Below are positions 27,182 to 35,610 of a DNA stretch of 64,000 nucleotides, in pieces. The DNA lies in the NCBI GenBank assembly GCA_014238905.1, contig JABAAE010000016.1, forward strand, positions 62,001 to 126,000. Direction: 5' to 3'. How positions within the stretch are numbered: the first letter of the stretch is position 1; every line of letters starts with the position of its first letter. Below the pieces are notes generated by a model. The model saw only the letters and a list, made by a program, of their open reading frames with translations. It had not been told where the DNA came from and searched no databases. This DNA comes from Planctomycetota bacterium. GTDB lineage: Bacteria; Planctomycetota; Planctomycetia; Pirellulales; Pirellulaceae. The position numbers and the translations under genes are program-made.

Positions 27182-29212
27182 ATGCCTAACTCATTCCATC
27201 GAAATCTCGTTGTTGTTTTGGCTGCCATCGCGTTCATTCAGATTGCCGGTTGTGGTGGCAGTCGTCGATCGGGTGTGCAAGGTAGTTCAGCCGGCATCAA
27301 GCGGGAGTTGGACAAAAATGTCAACTTCATTCAGTCAGCGTTCAGTTACACACTGGATACGCAACGTTTTGATGATGAGGGTTTCAAAGCCCGCATGGTC
27401 GAAAACCTAAACGGCTGGATTCGCAGTCTCGCCAACACCGAGGGGTGGCAGCGGGATCCCATGGTTGATTTGCTGCCCCAGGAATTTGGCAGTATGCCGT
27501 CGGTGCAGGGTCTAGCGGACCTGGATTTCAGAACCAGTGATGCCGATTATTTTCAGGAAGCTGTTTGGCTGAAATCCGTCGCCGATCGCGTGGCCAGTCG
27601 TAATTCCAAGGGTTGTTTTCAGTATCTGATCAGCTCGGCATTTAAAGGTTTGCCGGTCGAAGAAATTCAGAAAATCTTGAATTCCGACGATCAATTGCGT
27701 GGGGCTTTGGCGATTCATCACGGGGAGTTGTCTGATGATGATGTTGAGTATCTGGCTTGGTCCTGTCGTCTATTTGATTGGACCGTCAGGAATATTCAAC
27801 TCGACGCGATGCCAGTGATTTACAACCGGGATGAGGTGATGGCCAGGGCCACCGAAATGGTGGACGTTCCCAGCGGCGATGCGGCGAGTGACGGAGTCGA
27901 GGGGCCAGGATACACACGTTCACCGGGGCGAGTCCTGACTCACGGCAAAGGCGATCTTTTTCAGAAGTCCAGAGTTTTTATTCTGCTTTGCCGGCAGGTG
28001 GGAATTGAAGCGGTTCAATTGTATGTGGTCGATCGCAATGATCCTCAAAAACGTCAGCACTGGGCAGTCGGAGTTCTTCTTGGTGAAGAGCTGTTTCTGT
28101 TTGATATGATGATGGGGTTGCCGATTCCATCATTGGATTACCGACGGATTGCGACGTTGGCAGCGGTCCAAAAAGATTCCACGGTGCTCACTCAATTAAG
28201 ATACAAACTTTCGGAGTCTGTTGACGCCAATCCAGACTATCGAATCCGCCCAGATCAATTGAGGGATGTGTCGGTTTCGCTGGATGCCTCGGTAGAATCG
28301 CTGTCGCGGCGAATGGCTTTGCTGGAGCCAAGACTGTTGGGCGACTACAAGGTTAAGCTTGCCTACCAGCCCAGTCGCGTTAAAAGTCGTTTGGAAGGGC
28401 TTGGTTTGAAAAAGGTCGATCTGTCCGAAATCCCTTTTGATAATCAACAATACGAAGAGACATTTAAGGAAGCTCTTCAACGCGAAAAGGAAATCGCCCT
28501 GCGCCGCAATTATCGAAATAACCAGTATTTCGAGATCAAGATCCCGATCAAGAAATCGGTGCGAAAAGACCGGGTCGACGAATCCAGTCAGAGCCTTTCC
28601 AACAAACAGGTTGAGTCGGTTGAGATTACCGTTTACCTGCTTTCAGAGGCGCGGCACCGTTTTTTGCTGGGTGTTTTTGGGGCGGACATGACCAGAGGGC
28701 TTGATACCCTGGGCGTCCGCAAACTGAAGGACGATATTGATGCTGGAAAAGTGACCCTCGACGCCGGCAAGATGTTTTTGGATTTGACAATCGATGATGA
28801 CCGGATCAGTGAGATTTTGACCGATAAGGAGTGGGCGGAGATCATGGGACTGGGAGTGGAGTCCAATCTCGATGCGGCCAAACAGGCCGGGTATAAAGAT
28901 ATTTTCGAAACCGCGTTGGAGCTCATTCGCACCGATGCCAGTATCTGGCTGGCGTTGACCAATTTTGAAACAGGCGATTTTGGAAACGCCAGAAACTGGT
29001 TTGGGCAGATCGACCGGTTCGATAATCTGCGGAAATGGACGAGCTCGTCAGCTTATAATTTAGCGAGATCTCATGAGGCGCTGAGTGATTTTTCCAAAGC
29101 AATCGAATTGTTGCGATCAACCGAATCTGAACAGAAGTTCGGTAATATCATCCGTGCACGTTTGATCCAACTTTGGAACTTGGGCGATTCCTCGGCCATC
29201 GAAAGTGATTGA
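27182..29212 (+). CDS. Transglutaminase-like lipoprotein with C-terminal repeats
   Basis: The start is moved to ATG 27182, giving a signal peptide that ends in the lipobox IAGC. A transglutaminase-like core sits around 265-330 (RVLTHGKGDLFQKSRVFILL, then QVGIEAVQLYVVDR), with a following His-Trp (RQHWAVGV) in the place of the catalytic His; the usual Cys is not obvious at C-R-Q. The last 150 residues are TPR-like. The gene ahead is kdsA, same strand, 145 bp away. Role unknown. Confidence 0.65.
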   Translation: MPNSFHRNLVVVLAAIAFIQIAGCGGSRRSGVQGSSAGIKRELDKNVNFIQSAFSYTLDTQRFDDEGFKARMVENLNGWIRSLANTEGWQRDPMVDLLPQEFGSMPSVQGLADLDFRTSDADYFQEAVWLKSVADRVASRNSKGCFQYLISSAFKGLPVEEIQKILNSDDQLRGALAIHHGELSDDDVEYLAWSCRLFDWTVRNIQLDAMPVIYNRDEVMARATEMVDVPSGDAASDGVEGPGYTRSPGRVLTHGKGDLFQKSRVFILLCRQVGIEAVQLYVVDRNDPQKRQHWAVGVLLGEELFLFDMMMGLPIPSLDYRRIATLAAVQKDSTVLTQLRYKLSESVDANPDYRIRPDQLRDVSVSLDASVESLSRRMALLEPRLLGDYKVKLAYQPSRVKSRLEGLGLKKVDLSEIPFDNQQYEETFKEALQREKEIALRRNYRNNQYFEIKIPIKKSVRKDRVDESSQSLSNKQVESVEITVYLLSEARHRFLLGVFGADMTRGLDTLGVRKLKDDIDAGKVTLDAGKMFLDLTIDDDRISEILTDKEWAEIMGLGVESNLDAAKQAGYKDIFETALELIRTDASIWLALTNFETGDFGNARNWFGQIDRFDNLRKWTSSSAYNLARSHEALSDFSKAIELLRSTESEQKFGNIIRARLIQLWNLGDSSAIESD

Positions 29213-29635
29213 TCAGGGCAATCGTTTGATACGCTGCCGCGACTCGTTCTCTAGCGATGGTGTTGGGTCGTGAAGTCATGTTGGGTCGTGAAGTCATGAT
29301 GGGTCGTGAAGTCATGATGGTTGGAACGACCGCCGGTTGGGGCGATGATGTGGCCGCTGGCTTTGTTGAGATTGGTTCTGATCGGCTTGGCATTTTCCTT
29401 GTTGCTGGTTTTCTTTTTTTCGATCTTCCCTATTTTCGCTTGAGACGGGCGGGGATGCTTGTCCGCTTTATTTCCCTTTGAGTTGGATCCAGCAAAGGGG
29501 AAATTCACTCACCGGAGGACCTTTCAGCTGAGAATGGCTGTTTGGGCATTGCATTTCGAGCTGGAATCGCTTCTGGTGTTTTTCTGGGCCGTCATTGGCC
29601 GGGTCTATTGGTCCCTTTGTCTACGGAGAGGTGCG
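29213..29635. other. 423-bp intergenic region with tandem array
   Basis: Between the lipoprotein and the Tm-1-like gene. It contains the 18-bp array at 29261; the open frame at 29257 is built from that array and is not called. The frame of the next gene is open from 29459, but the conserved protein starts at 29636. Confidence 0.5.
29261..29320 (+). repeat. 18-bp tandem array
   Basis: Three copies of TGTTGGGTCGTGAAGTCA (the third starts TGATGG) and a partial fourth, 48 bp after the lipoprotein stop. Confidence 0.9.
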
Positions 29636-30871
29636 ATGTCTCAACCAAGAATTCTGGTGATCGGAACCTTTGACAGCAAGCGTTCGGAATACCGTTATCT
29701 TTGTGAGCAATTGATCGACAAAAACGCTCAAATTGTGACCATTGACATCGGCACTTTCTCCAATGGACTTGGTGTTGGAAGTGGGGGGAGTTCGGCAGAA
29801 GAGACCGCGGTCGCAGGAGGAACGGATCTGCTGGCCCTCCAAGAGGGCGGGGACCGTGGTAAGGCGATGCAGGTGATGGCCCGTGGAGCTGAGATTCAAG
29901 CCCTGAAATTACTGGAACAACAGCCGTTCGACGGCGTCATCGGCATGGGGGGCTCGGGTGGCAGTAGCGTGATCGGCCGGGCGATGCAATCTTTACCACT
30001 TGGACTGGCCAAGGTCCTGCTTTCGACGATGGCGGGTGGGGAAACCTCTGTCTATGTCGGTTCGAAAGATGTGACCCTGATTCCTTCGGTGGTCGACATC
30101 TCGGGTTTGAACCGCTTGTCGCGACTGATGATCACCAAGGCGGCCGGTGCGGTACTGGGTATGGCTTCGGCCGAGGTGACCGCCGAAACCTCTTCAGGTC
30201 CCATGATTGCCACCAGTATGTTCGGAAATACGACTGAATGTGTTGATGTTTGCCGCGGGATTTTGGAGAATTCGGGTTACGAGGTTCTGGTCTTTCATTC
30301 GACTGGAGCAGGCGGCATGACCATGGAATCATTGATTAGGGATGGGCAGGTGGAGGGGTGCCTGGACATTACGACGACCGAGATTGCTGACCATTTCTGC
30401 GGTGGTGTTCTTTCGGCTGGAGCCGACCGCCTGTCGGCGGCCGGTGAGATGGGGATTCCTCATCTGATCGCACCGGGATGTATTGATATGGTCAATTTTG
30501 GGCCGATTGATTCGGTCCCCGCGCAATATCGCGACGGAGATCGCCTTCTTTACCAGTGGAATCCAGCCGTTACATTGATGCGGACCAATGTGGAAGAAAA
30601 CAGGGCCATGGGACAATTCTTTGCTGAAAAAGCGAACGCGGCAAAAGGCCCTCTTGAGATTCTGTTTCCGCTCAAAGGAGTTTCTGTTCTTGATGGGGAT
30701 GGAGAGCGGTTTTGTGATCGACAGGCGGATCAAGCTCTGTTTGAATCAATGATGGATCATCTGCGTCCGGAGATCCCCGTGGTGCAAATCGATGCCAATA
30801 TTAATGATGCCGTTTTTGCGCATCAGGCGGCGGAAAGATTTGACAACATGATGCAGTCAAGGTTGACATGA
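29636..30871 (+). CDS. Tm-1-like UPF0261 family ATP-binding protein
   Basis: Start ATG 29636 with GGAG 8 nt upstream; the frame continues upstream to 29459 but those residues are unlike the family. Motifs: ILVIGTFDSKRSEY, GVIGMGGSGGSSVIGRAM, LSTMAGGETSVYVGSKDV, FHSTGAGGMTMESLI, IDANINDAVFA. The N-terminal half of tomato Tm-1, which inhibits tobamovirus RNA replication, belongs to this family; bacterial members are uncharacterised and often sit next to TIM-barrel (PEP mutase-like) proteins, which is not so here. Confidence 0.9.
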   Translation: MSQPRILVIGTFDSKRSEYRYLCEQLIDKNAQIVTIDIGTFSNGLGVGSGGSSAEETAVAGGTDLLALQEGGDRGKAMQVMARGAEIQALKLLEQQPFDGVIGMGGSGGSSVIGRAMQSLPLGLAKVLLSTMAGGETSVYVGSKDVTLIPSVVDISGLNRLSRLMITKAAGAVLGMASAEVTAETSSGPMIATSMFGNTTECVDVCRGILENSGYEVLVFHSTGAGGMTMESLIRDGQVEGCLDITTTEIADHFCGGVLSAGADRLSAAGEMGIPHLIAPGCIDMVNFGPIDSVPAQYRDGDRLLYQWNPAVTLMRTNVEENRAMGQFFAEKANAAKGPLEILFPLKGVSVLDGDGERFCDRQADQALFESMMDHLRPEIPVVQIDANINDAVFAHQAAERFDNMMQSRLT

Positions 30872-30923
30872 TCCACCAGCCGTTGTTAGCCAGACTAAGT
30901 CTGGGGCTGAAACGGCAGATCGC

Positions 30924-32123
30924 TCAGCCGCCAAGTAAGAAGAGTGTTTTCGCCCGTTGAAAAGAAATTGGATCGACCTCGTTGAGTTCACGGAGTGTTG
31001 TTTTGGCGGAAGGTAAAGGGCAGACTCGGAAAAAATTGATCACAGCGATTCGAACTGACTGAATGTCGTTCTCTTTAAAAACGGTGATCATCTCTTTTGA
31101 AGAATCCCAATCCTCCCACCTGGCTAAATCTGGAATGACCAGTTCGGCAAGTCGAGGACGGTCGAGTAACGATCGGAAGACTTTAATAATTTGAGCTTTG
31201 GAAAGAACGTCAGCTTCGGTTCCGTGGAAACGAAGAGCCGAAATCGCGGCGTACTGTTGGCTGAAATCTCGATCGGGAAATCTAAACAAAGACTTTTGAA
31301 TCTGGGTCAGGCCGGCGTCTTTTGCCAAGGTCAAAAAGCAGGCAATCGCTGCATCCAGACCGGTTCTTTTGTTTTCAAGATAGTCTTCCAGGATGGTCTT
31401 CACGATTGGAACATCGTCCTTGGTGCCACAGACTCCCAGTAACATGAAAAACAGTCTTCTGCGCGCATCCGGAACTTTTTTGGATTGGAGCCATTGGATG
31501 ATTTGTCGACGATCCAAATGTGCCTTGATGGCAAGGATGTCGTCATAGGGAGCCCTTGCAAACTCGTCATAGGCATCCAAAGCAATGAAATTGTCAGGAT
31601 GTTCGAGGTGCTTTTTAAAGAAATTGAGACGTTGGAGTGGATCCCCGGGCAGGTTGAACACCTGGCCGATATATTTTTCGGCAGCCTGAGAAACTGGCGT
31701 CGGCGTGTTCCAACTAGGATTTTTTTTGTCGATTCCAGTGACAAAAAAACGATCTCCTATGGCAGCTTTGCCAGAATAGATCGATTCGATTTCGAATTGA
31801 TCCGGGAACCATTTTTTCCCTTTGATCACTCGCACTGCCGAAAATTTGCTGGCCTGATTGGGTTGGCTCCCTTTTTGGGTGAGCTGGACGACGGCCGCAA
31901 AATCCATCTGTCGGATGTCCTCGGCGATGGTCAGGGCACTGATGGCAGGACAGAGAGGGCATTGGAGCTGGCGAAAATCGTTCGCCTTCAGGGAGGCTCC
32001 CAGCAGGCATCCCAAGATGAAAATGAACGCCGATAGCCGAAAACGCCGGGATTTGGACACCTTACAGGCGGGACGGACTCCCCAATCTCCCGGGGAACCG
32101 CACGTCGGTTTTGAAAATGGCAT
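30924..32123 (-). CDS. Unrecognised secreted protein with HEAT-like helices
   Basis: Signal peptide after a basic leader (FRLSAFIFILGCLLGASLKAND, given by parts), then CPLCP, an OB-like beta region (VVQLTQKG ... AVRVIKGKKW), and a helical C-terminal half with HEAT-type pairs. This layout is common in planctomycete exported proteins. Convergent with the Tm-1-like gene (52 bp gap holding an imperfect hairpin at 30889-30911). Function unknown. Confidence 0.6.
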   Translation of the reverse strand: MPFSKPTCGSPGDWGVRPACKVSKSRRFRLSAFIFILGCLLGASLKANDFRQLQCPLCPAISALTIAEDIRQMDFAAVVQLTQKGSQPNQASKFSAVRVIKGKKWFPDQFEIESIYSGKAAIGDRFFVTGIDKKNPSWNTPTPVSQAAEKYIGQVFNLPGDPLQRLNFFKKHLEHPDNFIALDAYDEFARAPYDDILAIKAHLDRRQIIQWLQSKKVPDARRRLFFMLLGVCGTKDDVPIVKTILEDYLENKRTGLDAAIACFLTLAKDAGLTQIQKSLFRFPDRDFSQQYAAISALRFHGTEADVLSKAQIIKVFRSLLDRPRLAELVIPDLARWEDWDSSKEMITVFKENDIQSVRIAVINFFRVCPLPSAKTTLRELNEVDPISFQRAKTLFLLGG

Positions 32124-32529
32124 CCGTTTATTACCAGTTAAATGAGGTAATTTACAAAAAGCACGGAAAATCCGGGCAATCCTGGCGTAGATCGTGAAAA
32201 GGTGGATTAGATTATCATAAGGGCCTACCAGACATTGACACGACGAGGCGGCCGATACTCAAAAACTCAAGAATATCGGATAAATCGTAACAACTGGTTC
32301 ATGGTCTGGTGAAACCCTGTTCAAATTAGCACTCTTTCTTGCTTGCTCCATATTACCCAATTAACATAAGTAGTGTGACCGGCTTTGTTTAACAAAGAGA
32401 CGATGGTTTAACAAAGAGGCAATGCCTCGGTTTGACAAAGAGACAAAGCCTCACGGGCCAGCATTTTTAGATTAATACTGTCGGCAGTCCTTTATTGTCG
32501 ATCGCAAAGAACCAATTGGAGGATTTTGA
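32124..32529. other. 406-bp intergenic region with tandem array
   Basis: Divergent promoter region for the HEAT-like and DUF1598 genes. It contains the array at 32387-32455 and, at 32449-32462, a copy of the 14-mer from the inverted repeat at 25.8 kb. No gene seen. Confidence 0.5.
32387..32455 (+). repeat. Imperfect 19-24-bp tandem array
   Basis: Three imperfect copies starting GTTTAACAAAGAG (or GTTTGACAAAGAG), of 19, 24 and about 26 bp, 75-140 bp upstream of the DUF1598 start. Confidence 0.75.
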
Positions 32530-33915
32530 ATGAATTGGCAACGAGCAAAGATTTGCTCGATTTTAGCATTAATGTCGCTCGGCGTCGTTGGTGCCATTTC
32601 GAAATGGGCAATTGGCGGATTTTCTCAACCAGCAGGTGTACGGGTTGATGCGAAGGGTGTGCTTCGTACCCTGGTCTTCAACGATCCGACGGGCCAATTG
32701 ACCCGTCAGCGGATCAATGCTGCCAAGGCTGGTTTGAATCGCGATCTGTTGAAACCCAGCAAATTACGAAAGGTTTCACTAAACCGACTCGAAAAAGCGA
32801 TGGCATCGCTGTTGGATGAGGGAAAGGCAGAAACCGACGAGATGAAGTATCTTGCCGGCTTGACTCAGATCACGCATGTGTTCTACCTGCCTGAGACCAA
32901 GGACGTCGTCATTGCCGGACCAGCGGAAGGATTCTATGAAAATATCGCTGGCCGTGTCGTGGGAATGAGTTCCAGGAAATCGATCCTGCAACTTCAGGAC
33001 TTGGTTGTGGCTCTTCGATGTTTTTCTCCAGATGGCGATCAAACACGACAAATTGGATGTTCTATTGATCCCACCCAAGAGGGCCTGAAAAAAATGCAGG
33101 ACTTCTTGATCAGTATCAGTGGAAAGGTACAACCGACGCAACAATCGGCAAATGCTGTAGCCGCTGGTTTAAAAAACAACCTTGGTCTTCAGACGGTTTC
33201 GATCGTTGGCATTTCTGACAAGACTCACTTTGCTCAGGTACTCGTTGAGGCGGACTACCGAATGAAGATGATTGGTATCGGTTTGGAAAAGCCCCAAGCC
33301 AGAATTCCAAGCTATGTGAGCAAGGCCAAACCCGCGCAGGTCTCTCGCAACGCCTTGACTCGCTGGTTTTTCGAACCGGATTACGAGAGTGTGTTGGTGA
33401 GTGATGACCAGAATGCAATGCAACTGGTTGGCAAAGGTGTCAAGCTGATTACCGAAAACGAAATGGTCGCTCCAGATGGAATTCGACAACGAACCAATTC
33501 CAAGGACATTGCCAGCATGGCATTTTGTTCAGCGTTTACCCGGAATTATCACCAGATGGCCGACACGACGGCGGTTTATGCCGAACTGAAGAATTTGATT
33601 GACATGTCGATTGTGGCTGCCTTTATCCAAAAGGAAGACTATTTTAGCCGAGCCGGCTGGGACATGACCTTTTTCTCTGATGAGGAAAAGTTCCCCGTGG
33701 AGACCTATGAAGCCCCCAAGCAGGTTGAGACAGCTGTAAACGCTATCTTCAAGGGTGGTTCGCTAATGACTCCTGTTGGTGGTGGAGTAAGTATTCAGCC
33801 ATTGAAAGCGGTTTCCGAAGGTAAAATCAAGTACGACCAGAAGGGCCTGATCAATAAGGTGCGAAGCACCGTCGATACCGAATCGCTGGATGATGGCCAG
33901 TGGTGGTGGGATTGA
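32530..33915 (+). CDS. DUF1598 family secreted protein
   Basis: A strong GGAGG sits 9 nt before ATG 32530. N-terminal hydrophobic signal (ILALMSLGVVGAISKW), then a conserved run: GVRVDAKGVLRTLV, THVFYLPETKDVVIAGPAEG, LVVALRCFSP, CSIDPTQEGL, CSAFTRNYHQMAD, which I associate with DUF1598, known mainly from planctomycetes and without a function. Monocistronic, ended by a clear terminator. Confidence 0.8.
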   Translation: MNWQRAKICSILALMSLGVVGAISKWAIGGFSQPAGVRVDAKGVLRTLVFNDPTGQLTRQRINAAKAGLNRDLLKPSKLRKVSLNRLEKAMASLLDEGKAETDEMKYLAGLTQITHVFYLPETKDVVIAGPAEGFYENIAGRVVGMSSRKSILQLQDLVVALRCFSPDGDQTRQIGCSIDPTQEGLKKMQDFLISISGKVQPTQQSANAVAAGLKNNLGLQTVSIVGISDKTHFAQVLVEADYRMKMIGIGLEKPQARIPSYVSKAKPAQVSRNALTRWFFEPDYESVLVSDDQNAMQLVGKGVKLITENEMVAPDGIRQRTNSKDIASMAFCSAFTRNYHQMADTTAVYAELKNLIDMSIVAAFIQKEDYFSRAGWDMTFFSDEEKFPVETYEAPKQVETAVNAIFKGGSLMTPVGGGVSIQPLKAVSEGKIKYDQKGLINKVRSTVDTESLDDGQWWWD

Positions 33916-33941
33916 TTTCCTGAGAGGCGTCAAGAGAACCC

Positions 33942-33974
33942 AAAAGCCCGCGATGATTCGCGGGCTTTTTTTTT
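33942..33974 (+). terminator. Rho-independent terminator after the DUF1598 gene
   Basis: Perfect 12-bp stem (AAAAGCCCGCGA with TCGCGGGCTTTT), loop TGAT, and a run of T to 33974. It ends 59 bp after the stop and is the clearest terminator in the window. The A-tract on the 5' side makes it bidirectional in form. Confidence 0.92.
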
Positions 33975-34364
33975 GTCTTTGCTGGATGAGGGCTTTTCCG
34001 GTTCCACGAGGGCGGCTGTCGTTGTTTGGTCAAGAACCCCTGGTTTGGCCGCAGGAGAATTAGGGTTCGCATTGACCCCAATGGTCTGGCCTCCTAAAAC
34101 TGTCGGTACCATGGTCGTTTCCCGTATGAGGTGAAAAGACAAGATGAAGTTGCTGCGACCTTTTCACTGGCTTTGGGCCGTTTGAGATTGGGATTGGTTT
34201 CGTAGTTTTAAGTCACCAGGCACGCGATTTCCCTGGAATGGGAATGGCACGGGGAGCGGGCTGTTTCCCGTGATTTTCGTTTCATCGTGATTTTCGTTTC
34301 ATCGTGATTTTCGTTTCATCGTGATTTTCGTTTCCCCTCGATTTCCGTTTTAGAGAGGTCGGCG
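33975..34364. other. 390-bp intergenic region with tandem array
   Basis: Between the terminator and lpxK. A minus-strand open frame (33930-34142) runs through the terminator and is not called. The array 34269-34336 lies just before lpxK. Confidence 0.5.
34269..34336 (+). repeat. 17-bp tandem array upstream of lpxK
   Basis: Four copies of CGTGATTTTCGTTTCAT (the last ends CCC), followed by a diverged half copy, ending 28 bp before the lpxK start, so it is in the expected leader or promoter. Confidence 0.92.
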
Positions 34365-35426
34365 TTGAATTGGCAAGTAAAACTAAAGGAGGTCATGTCG
34401 GGAAAGCGACGTGGCGTGTTAGCCTCTCTTTCCCGAGGGGGACTTTGGTTGGCGTCTCTTTGCTACGCTCTTGGGATTCGCCTGATCAACAAGCGTTTCG
34501 ATAAGGGACGTGGTATTGAAAAAGCTGATGTGCCAGTGATTTCGATCGGCAACCTGACGACCGGGGGCACGGGAAAAACGCCTTTGGTGTGTTACGTCGC
34601 GGCAGGGTTGCGGGCGATGGAGATGCGGGTCACGATTCTTAGTCGGGGATACGGTTCGCCCGACGGATCTGCCAACGACGAAGCGCTGGAATTGGATTTT
34701 AGACTTCCGGATGTTCCGCATTTGCAATCACCGAACCGGAAAGAAATCGCCCAGATTGCCGTCAACGAACTTGGGGCCGAGGTGCTGTTATTGGACGATG
34801 GTTTTCAGCACCGGCGTCTGAAACGAGATGTCGATGTCGTCGTGGTCGATGCGACCAACCCATTTGGCTATGGGTTTTTACTCCCCAGAGGTTTACTGCG
34901 GGAACCGATTTCCAGTTTGATTCGTGCGGATGTGGTGGTGTTGAACCGGTGTAATCTGGTTTCACCTGATCGAATCGAGGCAATCAAGAAGACTATTCGA
35001 GGTTGTCACGCAAATGTGCCGATTGCTCAGGCCCATACGGTGGCAACGCATTTGATGGACGTGACCGGCAATCAATATGCCGCTGCCGATTATCAGGACG
35101 AAAGAGTGGTTGCTTTTTGTGGAATCGGAAATCCTGAGAGCTTTCGAGCGACCCTGAGCGAAATGGGAGTTGAAGTGGAGGGACTTCGAGAGTTTCCCGA
35201 CCATCATGCTTTTACGCGGGAAGATATTACCGGGTTGATAAAATGGGCGAGTGGGTTTTCGGGTGTTTCAACGATCCTGTGTACCCATAAGGATCTGGTC
35301 AAAGTAGGGCTGGCCAAAATAGGGGATTTGAACCTCAGGGCAGTCGTGGTGTCAACCAAAATCAAGCAGCGAGAAAAACAGTTTTGGAGCACCATTCATT
35401 CCCGGATGCAGCAGCCTCCCCAGTAA
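34365..35426 (+). CDS. lpxK: Tetraacyldisaccharide 4'-kinase
   Basis: Adds the 4'-phosphate to lipid A precursor at the inner membrane. Motifs: VPVISIGNLTTGGTGKTPLV (Walker A), ILSRGYG, LLLDDGFQHRRLKRD, VVVDATNPFG and LLPRGLLREP. The N-terminal membrane helix is about 22-38. Start TTG 34365 with GAGAGG upstream. Length is normal. Single gene, preceded by a tandem array. Confidence 0.95.
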   Translation: MNWQVKLKEVMSGKRRGVLASLSRGGLWLASLCYALGIRLINKRFDKGRGIEKADVPVISIGNLTTGGTGKTPLVCYVAAGLRAMEMRVTILSRGYGSPDGSANDEALELDFRLPDVPHLQSPNRKEIAQIAVNELGAEVLLLDDGFQHRRLKRDVDVVVVDATNPFGYGFLLPRGLLREPISSLIRADVVVLNRCNLVSPDRIEAIKKTIRGCHANVPIAQAHTVATHLMDVTGNQYAAADYQDERVVAFCGIGNPESFRATLSEMGVEVEGLREFPDHHAFTREDITGLIKWASGFSGVSTILCTHKDLVKVGLAKIGDLNLRAVVVSTKIKQREKQFWSTIHSRMQQPPQ

Positions 35427-35610
35427 TTCAATTCGGTCGGTCAATCATCAGCCATGATGTGACTCGTTTTTGAAATCGGATATCCGGCCAGCGTTGATAA
35501 CCCGGTTTCGGTTCGCTTTTTAGTTTTCGATTTCTTTCTTGAGGCGACTCGCTTAGACTATCAGACTGGCAGAGAATAGGGTTTCTTTCAACGAGTCATT
35601 GGATATCCAA

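Noticed and set aside
29257-29481. Short open frame with GREVM repeats
   Set aside because: Built from the 18-bp array, no homology-like features.
30889-30911. Hairpin between the convergent Tm-1-like and HEAT-like genes as a terminator
   Set aside because: The stem needs a two-base bulge and no T-run follows.
33930-34142. Minus-strand open frame of 70 codons after the DUF1598 gene
   Set aside because: It reads straight through the strong terminator hairpin and its A/T tract; no start signal.
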